DNA from: Pseudidiomarina marina
GTDB taxonomy: Bacteria > Pseudomonadota > Gammaproteobacteria > Enterobacterales > Alteromonadaceae
Assembly: GCF_003987045.1 (NCBI RefSeq)
Contig: NZ_PIPZ01000002.1
Location: 1 to 64,000 of the forward strand
Length of the DNA: 64,000 nucleotides
Direction of reading: 5' to 3'
In this document: positions 63,773-64,000 of the stretch, one piece after another
Layout: every line of letters begins with the position of its first letter
How positions within the stretch are numbered: the stretch's first letter is position 1
Translations under genes and position numbers: made by a program
Notes under the pieces: model-generated
Databases searched by the model: none
Told to the model about the DNA's origin: nothing
What the model saw: only the letters and a program-made list of their open reading frames with translations

Positions 63773-64000
63773 ATGAGTAAGCCCTACCCGCCAATAAGTG
63801 TATTTGTCATTACCCTCAATGAAGCCGAGCATTTAGACGAAGTTCTTGAGAGTGTGCGCGGTGTCGAAGAGATCGTCATCATCGATTCAGGTTCTACAGA
63901 CGCTACCTTAGAAATTGCGAAGAAGCACGGTGCGCGCATTGTACATAACGATTGGCCGGGTTATGCGAAACAAAAGGCTTTCGGTATTGAGCAGTGCACG
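63773..64000 (+). CDS. Family 2 glycosyltransferase, WaaE/KdtX-like (partial, runs off the window)
   Basis: The first 76 codons start MSKPYPPISVFVITLNEAEH, followed by VEEIVIIDSGSTDATLEIA and HNDWPGYAKQKAFG. This N-terminus is typical of WaaE-type beta-1,4-glucosyltransferases that modify the LPS inner core, and of related lipopolysaccharide transferases. It is divergent from ung. The rest lies outside the window. Confidence 0.85.
   Translation, partial: MSKPYPPISVFVITLNEAEHLDEVLESVRGVEEIVIIDSGSTDATLEIAKKHGARIVHNDWPGYAKQKAFGIEQCT

Noticed and set aside
1-64000. tRNA, rRNA or riboswitch genes
   Set aside because: None was recognised by eye on either strand; a covariance-model scan would be needed to be sure.

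Overview
The window looks like chromosomal DNA of a gammaproteobacterium. The conserved block rlmN-pilW-rodZ-ispG-hisS-yfgM-bamB-der, the complete iscRSUA-hscBA-fdx cluster beside suhB/trmJ, a twelve-gene gspC-N operon and a DUF3545 gene fit a marine Alteromonadales member. Idiomarina or a relative is my best guess from gene content; no marker gene was compared.

Layout. 1-127: end of an IS3-type insertion sequence. 128-973: an exact ops/JUMPstart element pointing left, then rfaH. 1173-17421 (minus): a long Wzx/Wzy-type surface polysaccharide operon with wecA, an SLBB exporter, pgi, rmlB, rmlA, the 3-amino-sugar genes fdtA/C/B, a broken gene, wzx, two GT2 transferases, a CDP-glycerol-type transferase, an asparagine-synthase-like amidotransferase and a TagD-like cytidylyltransferase. 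17780-21927 (plus): wzz, wzy, GT2, GT4. 21951-27346 (minus): ugd and a gfcABCD/yjbEFGH-type export set in which the GfcC and GfcD parts are fused. 27497-29013: a beta-barrel protein and mscS. 29026-40635: gspN to gspC, the type II secretion operon. 40786-42015: hslO-hslR. 42287-51919: der, bamB, yfgM, hisS, ispG, rodZ, pilW, rlmN and ndk. 52161-54893: a PagL-like deacylase, msrA and hipBA. 55009-60519: the isc operon. 60841-64000: trmJ, suhB, a DUF3545 gene, ung and the start of a WaaE-like transferase.

The polysaccharide genes form a near-complete pathway. Pgi and RmlA/RmlB make dTDP-4-keto-6-deoxyglucose; FdtA/B/C convert it to a 3-acetamido-3,6-dideoxyhexose; WecA starts the repeat on undecaprenyl phosphate; the transferases, Wzx, Wzy and Wzz assemble it. 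Ugd supplies UDP-glucuronate. TagD, the glycerophosphotransferase-like protein and the amidotransferase suggest a glycerol-phosphate and amide decoration.

The most unusual content is a dense set of small palindromic repeats. (1) A near-perfect palindrome with arms GGGTGCAGTCC occurs 13 times. Seven copies lie in frame inside gsp genes (N, M, L twice, K, J, F), and its core has no stop codon in any frame. (2) REP-like hairpins beginning GTAGCCCGGCG occur 8 times. At five genes the TAG (once TAA) of the element is the gene's stop codon, and an inverted pair lies in frame inside hscA. (3) Two REP-flanked cassettes contain tandem 29-31 bp units with the core CCTGTTATCAGG. (4) Two families of long hairpins built from heptamer repeats (ATATTAG and TTATTCG types) fill intergenic gaps and in two cases form gene 3' ends. 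These elements are described here from the sequence alone; whether they are new needs a database search.
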